A stretch of DNA of 64,000 bases from Pseudoalteromonas piratica. GTDB lineage: Bacteria > Pseudomonadota > Gammaproteobacteria > Enterobacterales > Alteromonadaceae. The translations under genes were made by a program, and so were the position numbers. A model generated the notes under the pieces. It ran no database searches. It worked only from the letters and a program-made list of their open reading frames with translations, and had not been told where the DNA came from. This document shows, piece after piece, positions 28,038-37,091 of this stretch. How positions within the stretch are numbered: the stretch's first letter is position 1; each line of letters starts with the position of its first letter. The DNA lies in assembly GCF_000788395.1 (NCBI RefSeq), contig NZ_CP009888.1, forward strand, positions 620,001 to 684,000, written 5' to 3'.

Positions 28038-28170
28038 ATGGCCAAAATAATACTCAGCCTATTCTAATGTGTAAATAGCAAAAAGTTTGTTTGCTTAAAT
28101 AAACATCAAAAAATTAACATTTTTATTAAATTAATTAGAAAAATTGCCTTTATCACAGCTATTAACCACC

Positions 28171-28197
28171 AATCACCGAACTTTACCGTTAATCACC
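28171..28197 (+). promoter_or_regulatory. 10-bp-spaced repeats upstream of small protein copy 1 (OmpR-type operator candidate)
   Basis: Read on the minus strand, GGTGATT, GGTAAAG and GGTGATT start 10 bases apart, a pattern typical of OmpR-family response-regulator sites. They end just upstream of a weak -35 (CACTTC, 28203-28208) and a good -10 (TAATAT, 28226-28231) with 17-bp spacing. Confidence 0.5.
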
Positions 28198-28277
28198 AAG
28201 CTCACTTCGCTATTAAAAATATTCCTAATATAGACACCAACAAAACGAATTAACCCAAACATCAGAGGGAATGAGAC

Positions 28278-28580
28278 ATGAATAAAGTAATTACAGCAAC
28301 CATCGCAGCAGCAAGCATTTTTTCTTTCAACGCAGCAGCAAAAGTAGTTCCTGCTGACAGCAGCCGTGCTTCACAAATCTGTGCCGCGGCAGCTAATGAT
28401 AAAGTAAGTAAAGTGCGTCGTTTACTTAAGCAGGAACACCAAACCATTCGTAAAGCTGCACAAAATATCCAATGTGACGGCAAACCACTTGCACAGTTTT
28501 TACAAGATATGAACGCAGCTAAAGTGGCTAAAAATCTTTACCCTCACAACGATGCTGCAACCTATATTGCAAAACGTTAA
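28278..28580 (+). CDS. Small secreted protein, duplicated copy 1 (DUF3718-like?)
   Basis: A 100-residue protein with a signal peptide (about 1-21, ending SFNAAAK). The mature part has two cysteines (QICAAA near 34 and IQCDG near 64) likely to form one disulfide, with a basic helical stretch between (KVSKVRRLLKQEH). It resembles the DUF3718 family of Alteromonadales, but I am not certain of this name. The function is unknown. The second copy at 28862 differs at only a few residues. AGAGGGAATG-like text with a ribosome site precedes the ATG. It lies next to an OmpR-type two-component system. Confidence 0.75.
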   Translation: MNKVITATIAAASIFSFNAAAKVVPADSSRASQICAAAANDKVSKVRRLLKQEHQTIRKAAQNIQCDGKPLAQFLQDMNAAKVAKNLYPHNDAATYIAKR

Positions 28581-28600
28581 TACAACAATTACCTGAAGTT

Positions 28601-28638
28601 AAAAGGCGAGTTACTGGAAAGTAACTCGCCTTTTTTAT
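28601..28638 (+). terminator. Terminator after small protein copy 1
   Basis: AAAAGGCGAGTTAC (28601-28614) pairs with GTAACTCGCCTTTT (28621-28634) and is followed by T. Confidence 0.9.
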
Positions 28639-28754
28639 ATTTTGAAAATAGCTATAAACTTGCCCTATCGGCAAATTTTAATGCGAAGTTTGATTTTATT
28701 AATTCAATTAAAACAAGTGCTTTATTCACTACTTTATCACTGCTGTTTGCCACC

Positions 28755-28781
28755 AATCACCGAACTTTACCGCTAATCACC
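28755..28781 (+). promoter_or_regulatory. 10-bp-spaced repeats upstream of small protein copy 2
   Basis: The same three 10-bp-spaced elements as at 28171-28197 are kept; the differences from copy 1 fall between the ACC cores. The promoter region that follows is also kept. Confidence 0.5.
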
Positions 28782-28861
28782 TAGCTCACTTCGTTATCAA
28801 AAATATCCCTAATATAGACACCAACAAAACGAATTAACCCAAACATCCGAGGGAATGAGAC

Positions 28862-29164
28862 ATGAATAAAGTAATTACAGCAACCATCGCAGCATCAAGC
28901 ATTTTTTCTTTCAACGCTGCAGCAAAAGTTGTTCCTGCTGACAGCAGCCGTGCTTCACAAATCTGCGCCGCGGCAGCAAATGATAAAGTGAGTAAAGTGC
29001 GTCGTTTACTTAAGCAGGAACACCAAACGGTTCGTAAAGCTGCTCAGAACATTCAATGTGACGGCAAACCACTTGCACAGTTTTTACAAGATATGAACGC
29101 AGCTAAAGTGGCTAAAAACCTTTACCCTAACAACAATGCTGCAACCTATATTGCAAAGCGTTAA
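28862..29164 (+). CDS. Small secreted protein, duplicated copy 2
   Basis: A 100-residue paralogue of the gene at 28278 with the same signal peptide and the same two cysteines. Differences include A17S near the signal peptide, I/V in the helical stretch and H/N, D/N near the C-terminus. Both copies look intact and expressed from their own promoters. A different terminator follows. Confidence 0.75.
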   Translation: MNKVITATIAASSIFSFNAAAKVVPADSSRASQICAAAANDKVSKVRRLLKQEHQTVRKAAQNIQCDGKPLAQFLQDMNAAKVAKNLYPNNNAATYIAKR

Positions 29165-29184
29165 TCCAACAATTACCTGAAGTT

Positions 29185-29222
29185 AAAAGGGCGAACTCAT
29201 CGACATGAGTTCGCCCTTTTTA
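29185..29222 (+). terminator. Terminator after small protein copy 2
   Basis: AAAAGGGCGAACTCAT (29185-29200) pairs with ATGAGTTCGCCCTTTT (29205-29220). It may also serve the convergent response-regulator gene. Confidence 0.9.
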
Positions 29223-29241
29223 ATGGATAAAAGAAGCTTAT

Positions 29242-29925
29242 TTATTCTGGTGATACCAAGCGATAGCCTATACCTCGCTTAGTTTCTATCATGCTTTCAT
29301 CATTGTTTGGTAACATCAATTTTTTACGAAGCTTGCCAATATACACATCCACAACATTGGTCATTGGATCCATTTCCATGCCCCAAACATTACTTAAGAT
29401 ACGCTCTCGGCTTAAATATTTACCAGGGTTTGTCATCAATAACTCAAGTATTGCCATTTCTTTTACAGTTAAAGAGATCTCTTGCTCTGCCAAAGTAACG
29501 ATGTAGCTATCGCGATCAAAGCATAAAGATCCAAATTCAAGCGTATTTGTGCGACCTTTTTGAGCTGGCTTGCGACGTGTCACTGCTTCAATGCGTGCTA
29601 AAAGCTCCTCATATGCAAATGGCTTCGTCACATAATCATCAGCACCAAGACGTAAACCATGAACAATATCCTGCGATGCATCCATTGCCGTAAGCATAAT
29701 AATTGGAATTTCAAAGTTTTTAATTCGCAGTGCTTGGCATACTTCTAAGCCGTTTAAGCCGGGCAACATAATATCTAGCAAAATTAAATTGAAGTCACCT
29801 TCAAGGGCAAGATCAAGCCCTTCTTTTCCATCGCTGGCTCGCACAACAAAGTAGCCTTCAGCGCGTAAGCCGCGCTCTAAAAAACTCGCGACACGATCAT
29901 CATCTTCAACTAATAAAATTCTCAT
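29242..29925 (-). CDS. OmpR-family response regulator
   Basis: A 227-residue two-component response regulator. The receiver domain (about 1-115) has the acidic pocket EDDD at 7-10, the phospho-acceptor Asp51 (LLLDIML) and Lys in VTKPFAYEE. The C-terminal winged helix (about 130-225) has SRERILSNVWG, the recognition helix VDVYIGKLRKKL and the wing ETKRGIGYRLV. The ATG at 29925 gives the usual MRILLVEDD start; another in-frame start at 29940 adds five residues. It overlaps the histidine kinase gene behind which it lies, so the two form one operon. The small-protein duplication with OmpR-type repeats is immediately convergent. Confidence 0.92.
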   Translation of the reverse strand: MRILLVEDDDRVASFLERGLRAEGYFVVRASDGKEGLDLALEGDFNLILLDIMLPGLNGLEVCQALRIKNFEIPIIMLTAMDASQDIVHGLRLGADDYVTKPFAYEELLARIEAVTRRKPAQKGRTNTLEFGSLCFDRDSYIVTLAEQEISLTVKEMAILELLMTNPGKYLSRERILSNVWGMEMDPMTNVVDVYIGKLRKKLMLPNNDESMIETKRGIGYRLVSPE

Positions 29926-31534
29926 TACGTTCCTCACCATTTAACGGTAATAGTATAGTAGCTACAGAGCCTACACCTGAAGTGTTTGATTTTAAACTAA
30001 TATGACCACCATGAGCATCAACAATTGCTTTTGCTACAGGTAAACCTAAGCCTGACCCTGGCGTGTTTGAACGATTGCTACGATAAAATCGCTCAAAAAT
30101 GTGCTCTTGCTCTTGTTTTGTTATGCCTTGCCCAGAATCAATCACTTTTAGAATTACAACTTGCTGACGGCACATCAGCTTAACCTCTGTGACTGCACCA
30201 GAGGTTGAATAGCTCAGCGCATTTTCAAGCAAAATCATCACAACTTGGCGAATACGTCGCTCATCAAGAGTGAGTGTAACCTCTTCACTCAATTCAAAAC
30301 TCAGAGTTTGACTACGCTCCTGTGCTTTACGTTGATAGACATAACAAATATCTTGGATCAACTTAGTTAAATTAACTTCGCTACAGGTGAGGTTTAATTC
30401 ACCAGCACTAGAACGTGCAACTAACATTAAATCATCAATGAGTGCTGTGGTATGGCTCACTTGATCGACAACCGCAACTAAGGTCGCTAAATAGTCATCC
30501 ACATTATCTGATTGACTGCGCAGTAAGATTTCAGACTCGCCACGGATAATTGTCAGTGGTGTACGTAATTCATGAGAAATGTCCGCCAAAAACTGACGCC
30601 TTTGTTTATCAACATGAGCCAGTTTTTCATTACTGAGAGCCAACTCTTTGGTGCGCTCTTGCACTTTTTCTTCGAGCTGTAATTTCGCCAGCCCTAACTC
30701 ACTATGCTTGGCTTTTAATTCGCTCGCCATAAAGTTTAAGGCCTCTGCTAACTTAGCAAACTCTTTGTCTTTTAACTTTGGAATGCGATGCTCTAGCTTT
30801 CCAGCCGTAAATTGACTAGCAGCAAATTGTAATTGCCTTGTTGCTTTTGAAATACGCTGCCAAAAAAACCAAATAGTAAGCATCATAAACAAGCTTGATA
30901 GGCCTAATGCCACTGCTAGGTAGCGATTATTGCGCTCAGACATTACTTGCGTGTTGTCGCGAATGGCCTCTGCTTGTAAGTTTTCTTGTTTTACCGCCTC
31001 ACTTATTAATGCATTAAACTCTGCATGAACACCTTGCTGCTGTAACAAGCGATATAAACTCTGCGCCTCTGAAAGTTCACCCTTGTTAATTAACGAGCGG
31101 ATCTCTTGCGAGGTCGTAATTATTCGTTCTACTTTTTGCGTCACTTTATCAAGTACCGCCAACTCATCACGTGAACTTAAATCTGGCGCTAACGCCAATT
31201 TTTGTAATAGCGAATCACGTACTTCAACAATTGAAGTTCGCAGTTTTTGTTCATTTTCTTGACGTAATTCAGGTGTGAGCACAATACCATTACGAGACAT
31301 TTCGCCAATCGCAACAAGCTTTTCGAAGGTATAAAGTGCAATATTGGAATATTGATTCAGGATTTTATGCACTAATTCTGATTTTTGTGCGTTTTGTTTA
31401 AAGCGATTGGAGCTATCAAAATACAATCCGGCCATTGCTAAACTGAACAATGAAAGAATCACTAAAGCAACAAGCAGCTTATGCGTAAGATGGCTTTGGA
31501 TTTGATAAGGAAGGTGATTCAACTGCTTTTCCAT
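29906..31534 (-). CDS. Sensor histidine kinase (partner of the adjacent response regulator)
   Basis: A 542-residue membrane kinase. TM1 is at about 20-42, a helical periplasmic sensor of about 150 residues follows, TM2 is at about 200-222, then a HAMP-like linker and a coiled-coil segment (about 270-310). The phosphorylated His321 lies in DISHELRTPL. The ATP-binding domain has the N box ENALSYS, DSGQGI (G1), RSNTPGSGLGL (G2). The signal it senses is unknown. It is transcribed first in the operon and its 3' end overlaps the response regulator by 20 bases. Confidence 0.92.
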   Translation of the reverse strand: MEKQLNHLPYQIQSHLTHKLLVALVILSLFSLAMAGLYFDSSNRFKQNAQKSELVHKILNQYSNIALYTFEKLVAIGEMSRNGIVLTPELRQENEQKLRTSIVEVRDSLLQKLALAPDLSSRDELAVLDKVTQKVERIITTSQEIRSLINKGELSEAQSLYRLLQQQGVHAEFNALISEAVKQENLQAEAIRDNTQVMSERNNRYLAVALGLSSLFMMLTIWFFWQRISKATRQLQFAASQFTAGKLEHRIPKLKDKEFAKLAEALNFMASELKAKHSELGLAKLQLEEKVQERTKELALSNEKLAHVDKQRRQFLADISHELRTPLTIIRGESEILLRSQSDNVDDYLATLVAVVDQVSHTTALIDDLMLVARSSAGELNLTCSEVNLTKLIQDICYVYQRKAQERSQTLSFELSEEVTLTLDERRIRQVVMILLENALSYSTSGAVTEVKLMCRQQVVILKVIDSGQGITKQEQEHIFERFYRSNRSNTPGSGLGLPVAKAIVDAHGGHISLKSNTSGVGSVATILLPLNGEERNENFIS

Positions 31535-31864
31535 TCAAATGGGTTAACAACTAACTAAAGGTTTATAATAAGTTAGCCGTAAATCTGCGAGTTTACTATA
31601 TTGTTAGAAGTAAAAAGAGCTAATAATTCACCAACCTATTAACTCTGACAACAACAATATTGGGATTGCGTTCCTGTCCCCTGAAAATACCATCGACTAC
31701 AACATTCTTGCGTCAATCACAGCCGACGGTAATACAGGAACGCGAGACATATAGTAATCACACTGGTTAAATTAAGCTTGTTGAAACAATTAAACTTACC
31801 TAAGCCAAGTTTAAAATTTATTTAAACAACTTAATTACAAAATAAGTCATTAGATAAATAAATT
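31535..31864. other. Non-coding region with a large inverted repeat
   Basis: No supported gene. GCGTTCCTGT (31668-31677) and ACAGGAACGC (31734-31743) are a perfect 10-bp inverted repeat with a 56-nt interior, in which ACCATCG and CGACGGT also nearly pair. It could be a structured RNA, part of the leader of the kinase operon or a mobile-element remnant. I do not know which. Confidence 0.4.
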
Positions 31865-31898
31865 AAAAAAGGCCGTAATCTAAAATTACAGCCTTTTT
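31865..31898 (-). terminator. Terminator of the 46-residue gene
   Basis: AAAAAAGGC...GCCTTTTT with an inner GTAAT/ATTAC stem and one mismatch. On the minus strand it lies just downstream of the small gene. Confidence 0.75.
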
Positions 31899-31932
31899 AA
31901 ACAGGTGCGACTTTTCGCCAATAAACCATGGT

Positions 31933-32073
31933 TTATTTGTATGCGATTGCGCCTGCTAATGCGAGTTTTTTGCCATAGCGGTTTAACTTAGCTAATAAAC
32001 TTTTTTTACCATTATTTGAACGAGTTAATTGACCTTGAGATTGGCCACCTTGATTTAACGCTTGCTTAGTCAT
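31933..32073 (-). CDS. Small basic peptide, 46 aa
   Basis: This 46-codon gene starts with ATG at 32073 and is preceded on the minus strand by AGGAG at good spacing. A terminator follows the stop, so it looks like an independent gene. The peptide is glutamine- and glycine-rich at first (MTKQALNQGGQ) and basic afterwards (NGKKSLLAKLNRYGKK), ending in a short hydrophobic tail (LALAGAIAYK). It has no cysteine and no full membrane helix. I do not recognise it. A small regulator or membrane-associated peptide is possible. Confidence 0.6.
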   Translation of the reverse strand: MTKQALNQGGQSQGQLTRSNNGKKSLLAKLNRYGKKLALAGAIAYK

Positions 32074-32294
32074 GTGATTGCTCCTGTTGTTTAACTAAGT
32101 GCTATTCTGCGCTCTTGGGCGGTTAAAATCCAATCAATAAAATTACATTTTTGAGATAAGATTTTCTAATGCGAATAGCTAGTCATCAATCCTGCATATT
32201 AACTTCACATAAGCACTCTTGTACTACCTATGCATTTGACCTGTAAACCTTTAACGGGCAAGCTTAGAGTTAACGTTGTCATTATCTCCATTTC

Positions 32295-33158
32295 ATGCAT
32301 AAACATTATTTAATTGTCTTAAATCCCTTACCAAATAAACAAAAAAAATATTGGTTAACTTGGCTTATTGATTATTTAAAGCAGCATCAACATACGTATT
32401 ATGTATTTACCACTTCTCCTGTCTTATCTGACAATCAGCTTTTTTTCCAACAACATCTCAATGAATATGATGAAGTTATCATGCTTGGTGGTGATGGCAC
32501 GCTACACCAATTAGCAAATTGCATGGCGAACTGCACACAACCAATTACTGTGCTGCCCTGCGGAACCGGTAATGACTTTATGCGTAATTTTGGTTACAGC
32601 AATAATCAGTTAAAACAACTGGTCAATAGTAAGCATTCCTTAAGTATTGATTTGGGGAAAGTAAATGAGCGTTACTTTATTAACAGTGCAGGGGTTGGAT
32701 TTGATGCTGAAATCGTTGAGAGAACCCAAGGTAATAAAGGGTGGCTAGCACGTTTTAGTTATTTATATCATGCATTTACTTGTCTTTTCTTCTTTAAAGA
32801 GTCACTCTTATCACTGCAGCAAGAATGCCAAGAAGTACAGTACAGTAACTTTCTAACGGTGTTTGCAAATGGTAAATACTTTGGTGGTGGCATGAAAATA
32901 GCGCCAAAAGCTGAGCTAAGTTCATCCCACTTAATGCGCTATAGTGTTGAAAAGACATCACTATTAAAAAAAGTACTGGCGTTACCAAAGCTCTACCGCG
33001 GCACACATACAAAATTACCTGAAGTGAAGGAACACGCATTTAGACAACTTGAAATCGTAACCCCGGGGCTGCCGATTCAAGCAGATGGAGAGTCAGCAGG
33101 CTATACACCAGCAGTTATTGCAGTAGCTAAAAATGCGTTAACGATAAAAATCATTTAA
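32295..33158 (+). CDS. Diacylglycerol/lipid kinase family protein
   Basis: A 287-residue protein of the DAGK catalytic family (YegS/BmrU-like). GGDGT at 65-69 and the PCGTGND motif near 88-94 form the nucleotide-binding site. The later sequence has family-like segments GVGFDAEIVE and FANGKYFGGGM. The natural lipid substrate is not evident. It is followed 16 bases later by the HD-GYP gene, and the two are probably one operon. Confidence 0.85.
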   Translation: MHKHYLIVLNPLPNKQKKYWLTWLIDYLKQHQHTYYVFTTSPVLSDNQLFFQQHLNEYDEVIMLGGDGTLHQLANCMANCTQPITVLPCGTGNDFMRNFGYSNNQLKQLVNSKHSLSIDLGKVNERYFINSAGVGFDAEIVERTQGNKGWLARFSYLYHAFTCLFFFKESLLSLQQECQEVQYSNFLTVFANGKYFGGGMKIAPKAELSSSHLMRYSVEKTSLLKKVLALPKLYRGTHTKLPEVKEHAFRQLEIVTPGLPIQADGESAGYTPAVIAVAKNALTIKII

Positions 33159-33174
33159 TTGCAGTGAGTTAATC

Positions 33175-35937
33175 ATGCCAAAACTGAGCATTATCACATT
33201 TTCGACTATTGCTGTTTTGATGTCGTCGTTACTCATTAGTAGCACATTTATTTATCTGAATTATCAAAATCGCTTGGAGTATGCCACAACTCAAGCACTC
33301 AATAATCATCAACAAGCGCTCAAAGATGTGCTAACACGTATTCGTTCTGATTACAGTAACGAACACAAAGTCATCAATAGCCTTATTTACCGTTATCAAG
33401 CAAAGCAAGCGCTCCTTAAAGAGTTTCCCCCGTTGTTGTTACGCGAACTCAGTATGTTTTTACACAGTGACGAACATGCCGATGCCATAATGATCGTTAC
33501 AGCAGATAATACCCTTTGGGCACTGCACCAAATTAAATCTGCCGAAACAAAAGGCTTATTTGGCGCACCACACAACGCTTATTTTTTACTGCAAAAGATA
33601 AACGATAATAAAGAAGTTCGTTCTTTTTATGATCAAGCGCTAACACTAATCGAAAAACAAGCACTTCCCGCCACACTTAATATCGAAGAGCGTCCATGGT
33701 ACCAACAAGCCAAAACCGCTCACAAGGTTACCGTGGTTGAGCCTTATCTTGACAATTTTCGCAACGAAAAAGTGTTTTCGATGGTGAAACAAGTTAATCA
33801 ACTCACGGTAAACCTAGACCTTAATTCACAAGCTCTGTCCGAAAGCATGCGTCATGACGCACTCAAATTTAACACTTGGCTGTTTTTAATGAACAGTCAA
33901 AATAAGCTTTTAGCGTTACAAGATGGTCAGAATATTCAATTAAATAACCAACAAATTGCCCCTTGGCAAACGTGGTTAGCTCACTCCGCAGCACAGGTAA
34001 GATCATCGGATAGTCATTCACTTACGAAAATACAAACTAAAAATCAGTCATGGTATATCAGTGCATCAGAAATAAATAATGAAGAAGGTAGCAACATCAT
34101 GTTAGTTGCTGCCACCGAAGCAGAAGATATTCTCGCACCGATATATGCACAGCTGTACCAATGGTTGTTTATCTCTATTGGATTATGTTTATTAGTATTA
34201 CCCTTGAGTTATTTTGTTGCTCACCTTATGACGCGTCCCATTCGTCAAGTAAACGAATATGCGTCACAGTTAGCCAATTTCGAAGCACCTAAAAAATCAA
34301 CTCGCTATGCCCAAGTAACTGAAATTGAAGAACTAGCTCATAGTTTAGAACTTCTTCACAGTAACTTAGTGGAGTTTTTCAGCCTGCTTGAAACCCTTTC
34401 AAAAGAACAAAACTTACAACATTTAATCGATAAAATAGCCATAAAATCGATGCAAATGATGCATGCCGAAGGGTGTTTGATTCTTCTTACGAAAAACCAA
34501 GCATTAGTAGCGGAATTCTTACAGTATCATAAGCAAAAATTCACGCTCGATAATCTGCCCAATATCGACTGGCACGCGTTATACACTACTTGTGATACAA
34601 CAAAGATAAATAAATTACCTGAAACGTTACAAACCCTGTTTTCACAAGCCGATTCAGAGTGCTACCAAGTGCTTGTGCCGCTAAAAAATCGCGAGCAACA
34701 GGTTATTGGCTTACAAATATATTTTTATCCTGTAAGTATGCCGCAAGAGCACATTAGTCTTAAGCTTGCTGAGCAAGTTGCCGCGTTTTTTGGTGTCGCA
34801 ATTGAAGGGCGAAAGCTGGTCAATAGACAAGAGAAGTTGCTCGATTCCTTTATTCAAGTCATTGCGGGTGCGATTGATACTAAATCTCACTATACGGGTA
34901 AACACTGTCAACGAGTGCCTGAGCTTGCCACACAAATTGCTGAAGCAGCGAGTCAATCCACGCAGTTTCCTAATTTTCATTTTGATGAAAGTGCGAGGCG
35001 CCAACTTTCCATCGCGGCTTGGTTACATGACTGTGGTAAAGTCACAACGCCAGAATACATAGTGGACAAAGCCACCCGATTAGAAACCATTTACAACCGC
35101 ATTCATGAAATTAGAACGCGTTTTGAAGTAGTAAAACGTGATTTAGAAATTGACGCGCTAAAAGAAATCTTAGCCGGTGCGGATAAAAGCGCAGTCAATG
35201 CTAAATTAATGAAACAAATAAAGCAGTTAGAAAGTGACTTTGCGCATGTAGCTTATTGCAATAGCGCTGAGTTTGTATCAGACAGTGACAAAAACAAACT
35301 CCATGAAATCGCACAACTGAATTGGCAACCATATTTTAATGAGCGTCTAGGGTTATCACAAGAAGAGTTAACGCAATACACTGATTACCCTGAGGTTTCT
35401 GAGCTTAGTATTTTGGCCGATAAACCAAGTCACTTGCTTTATAATCAAAACTTACGCTGCGATAGCACTAAATATAATTTACAACAGCCCGAGTTAAGAA
35501 ATAATCTTGGTGAACTCTATAATCTAAGCGTGAGTGCCGGTACTATTAATTCTGAAGAGCGCTATGCAATCAACCATCACATCATTCAAACAATTGAAAT
35601 TCTTGAGAAGCTACCATTTCCAAAACATTTAAGCAGAGTGCCTGAGATCGCAGGTGCACATCATGAAAAACTTAATGGTAACGGCTACCCCAAAGGGCTG
35701 TGCGGTGATGAGATTAGCTTTGAAGCGCGTATTTTAGCAATTGCTGATATTTTTGAAGCTCTCACCGCCTCGGATCGGCCTTATAAAAAAGCGAAGACCC
35801 TGTCACAGGCCATTGGCATAATGCAACAACTCGCAAGTAAAGGTGAACTAGACCAAGATTTACTCAACTTTTTCATTGCCGAAAAGATCCCCGAACATTA
35901 TGGGAAAGTTCACTTAAAAGCTGAACAACTCAATTAA
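33175..35937 (+). CDS. HD-GYP-domain phosphodiesterase with periplasmic sensor and GAF-like domain
   Basis: A 920-residue signalling protein. TM1 is at about 8-28, a large periplasmic domain at about 30-320 looks like a Cache sensor, and TM2 is at about 325-350, followed by a HAMP-like linker. A GAF-like domain covers about 410-550. The HD-GYP domain has HD at 618-619 (LHDCGK) and HHEKLNGNGYP at 829-839. This family hydrolyses c-di-GMP (some also cGAMP). A stretch of about 150 residues separates the HD pair from the next histidines (HH near 801), where normal members have about 30. All metal-binding residues seem present. Confidence 0.88.
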   Translation: MPKLSIITFSTIAVLMSSLLISSTFIYLNYQNRLEYATTQALNNHQQALKDVLTRIRSDYSNEHKVINSLIYRYQAKQALLKEFPPLLLRELSMFLHSDEHADAIMIVTADNTLWALHQIKSAETKGLFGAPHNAYFLLQKINDNKEVRSFYDQALTLIEKQALPATLNIEERPWYQQAKTAHKVTVVEPYLDNFRNEKVFSMVKQVNQLTVNLDLNSQALSESMRHDALKFNTWLFLMNSQNKLLALQDGQNIQLNNQQIAPWQTWLAHSAAQVRSSDSHSLTKIQTKNQSWYISASEINNEEGSNIMLVAATEAEDILAPIYAQLYQWLFISIGLCLLVLPLSYFVAHLMTRPIRQVNEYASQLANFEAPKKSTRYAQVTEIEELAHSLELLHSNLVEFFSLLETLSKEQNLQHLIDKIAIKSMQMMHAEGCLILLTKNQALVAEFLQYHKQKFTLDNLPNIDWHALYTTCDTTKINKLPETLQTLFSQADSECYQVLVPLKNREQQVIGLQIYFYPVSMPQEHISLKLAEQVAAFFGVAIEGRKLVNRQEKLLDSFIQVIAGAIDTKSHYTGKHCQRVPELATQIAEAASQSTQFPNFHFDESARRQLSIAAWLHDCGKVTTPEYIVDKATRLETIYNRIHEIRTRFEVVKRDLEIDALKEILAGADKSAVNAKLMKQIKQLESDFAHVAYCNSAEFVSDSDKNKLHEIAQLNWQPYFNERLGLSQEELTQYTDYPEVSELSILADKPSHLLYNQNLRCDSTKYNLQQPELRNNLGELYNLSVSAGTINSEERYAINHHIIQTIEILEKLPFPKHLSRVPEIAGAHHEKLNGNGYPKGLCGDEISFEARILAIADIFEALTASDRPYKKAKTLSQAIGIMQQLASKGELDQDLLNFFIAEKIPEHYGKVHLKAEQLN

Positions 35938-35957
35938 AAAGGGAGCTAATGCTCCCT
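35936..35957 (-). terminator. Terminator of the DUF2884 gene
   Basis: GGGAGC-TAAT-GCTCCC with five T on the minus strand; it lies between two convergent genes. Confidence 0.65.
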
Positions 35958-35995
35958 AAAATGATGACTGACGCTATGCCTAATGTTTACTTACA

Positions 35996-36814
35996 TTAGA
36001 TTGATGACTTTTTAGTTTCTACTTTAAATACATCGTAATTTGCGAGAGCTGGAATACGTGCTTGCAGCTCATCTTCTTGCAGTGCGAGTGCTTTAAAGTC
36101 GTGACACATTTGATCCGCTTTTTGCTCAATATTCTTCGCTTGCAGCTCAACTTTCTCTTCAATTTGTTCACCCATGCGTTCCATGCGCTGTTCAAAATCA
36201 TTCATATTGCCACCTGAACTGATCATTTCGCTACCAAGGGTGATCAATAAACTACCAATGGATTCCATCATCATTTCTTCCATCGCTTGTTCCATTTTTT
36301 CATCAAACTTATTGTCGAATGTATCGCCAATATTATCAAAACGACCTTGGTCCATTACAAAGGTGCCACCGTCATAAAATGCATCTTGGATTTCTTCGCC
36401 GATTTCCGACATGATCTCTTCCATTGCAGCCATGTTTTCTAAACCAAATGCATTGCCAACTTCACTTAATGCAACCCCCGCAAGTGCAACACCTTCCATA
36501 GCAATTTCAGCCACTTGTGGCACCTGGCCTCGTACATCATCCGAGTAGCGTGCTAATAGGGTTTGATCACTTGCCGACAGAGACTGCGCTTCACCATTTA
36601 TTTGAAGATTGCCATCTTGATCAATTGCTACCACACCTGATGCTGCTTCAATATTAAGTACCTCAGGGGTGATAGAAAGCTTATTGTTGAACTTTAAATT
36701 ACAGCTATCTGATGAAAAGTTAATGTTGTTATCATGACCGTCTTGGTGCGCCATTGCATTTGCTGATAGACCCATACATGCTGCTACTGCTGTTGTGATA
36801 ATTAATTTTTTCAT
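35996..36814 (-). CDS. DUF2884 (YggN-like) exported protein
   Basis: A 272-residue exported protein with a signal peptide (about 1-22, ending SANAMA). The family features are the SCNLKFNNKLSITPEVLNI start, an SDQTLLARYSDDVRGQVPQVAEIA segment, and an acidic, methionine-rich middle (EEIMSEIGEEIQDAF, MEEMMMESIGSL). A coiled-coil tail follows. It is a periplasmic protein of unknown function. The 277 bases upstream hold only an AT-rich region in which I see no further gene. Confidence 0.8.
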   Translation of the reverse strand: MKKLIITTAVAACMGLSANAMAHQDGHDNNINFSSDSCNLKFNNKLSITPEVLNIEAASGVVAIDQDGNLQINGEAQSLSASDQTLLARYSDDVRGQVPQVAEIAMEGVALAGVALSEVGNAFGLENMAAMEEIMSEIGEEIQDAFYDGGTFVMDQGRFDNIGDTFDNKFDEKMEQAMEEMMMESIGSLLITLGSEMISSGGNMNDFEQRMERMGEQIEEKVELQAKNIEQKADQMCHDFKALALQEDELQARIPALANYDVFKVETKKSSI

Positions 36815-37091
36815 AGTGATTCCCGTTTCTGTCGCGTTTTAATTTTTTCTCTAAGTGTTATACCTTTATCAAACTCAATGCCAAAAATAAAAAACCAATA
36901 ATTATCAACAATATAAATAAAATCAGGCTAAAAATAACGAGGGGAAATAAATACTTAAAACTAATAAATGGTTTTTTTAACCACTATATTGTTGAATTTG
37001 ACCAATTAAAATTTAACACCATTACTTGCGCTAACAGCAATATGGGTTTTTACTGATTATGAGTGCTTAAATTGTAATGTTGAGGGTGATC

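Larger units (their letters stand above)
28166..28604 (+). repeat. First copy of a tandem duplication (unit 584 bp)
   Basis: The stretch from the operator-like repeats through the coding region and the first bases after the stop recurs almost unchanged 584 bases downstream (28750-29188). The terminators after the two copies differ. Confidence 0.9.
28750..29188 (+). repeat. Second copy of the tandem duplication
   Basis: Near-identical to 28166-28604 at an offset of 584 bases. It includes the operator-like repeats, promoter, ribosome site and gene. Differences are single bases, several of them silent. Confidence 0.9.

Noticed and set aside
31668..31743. Possible integron attC site because of the long inverted repeat
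   Set aside because: The GTTRRRY and RYYYAAC core motifs are not present, and no integrase or gene cassette is near.
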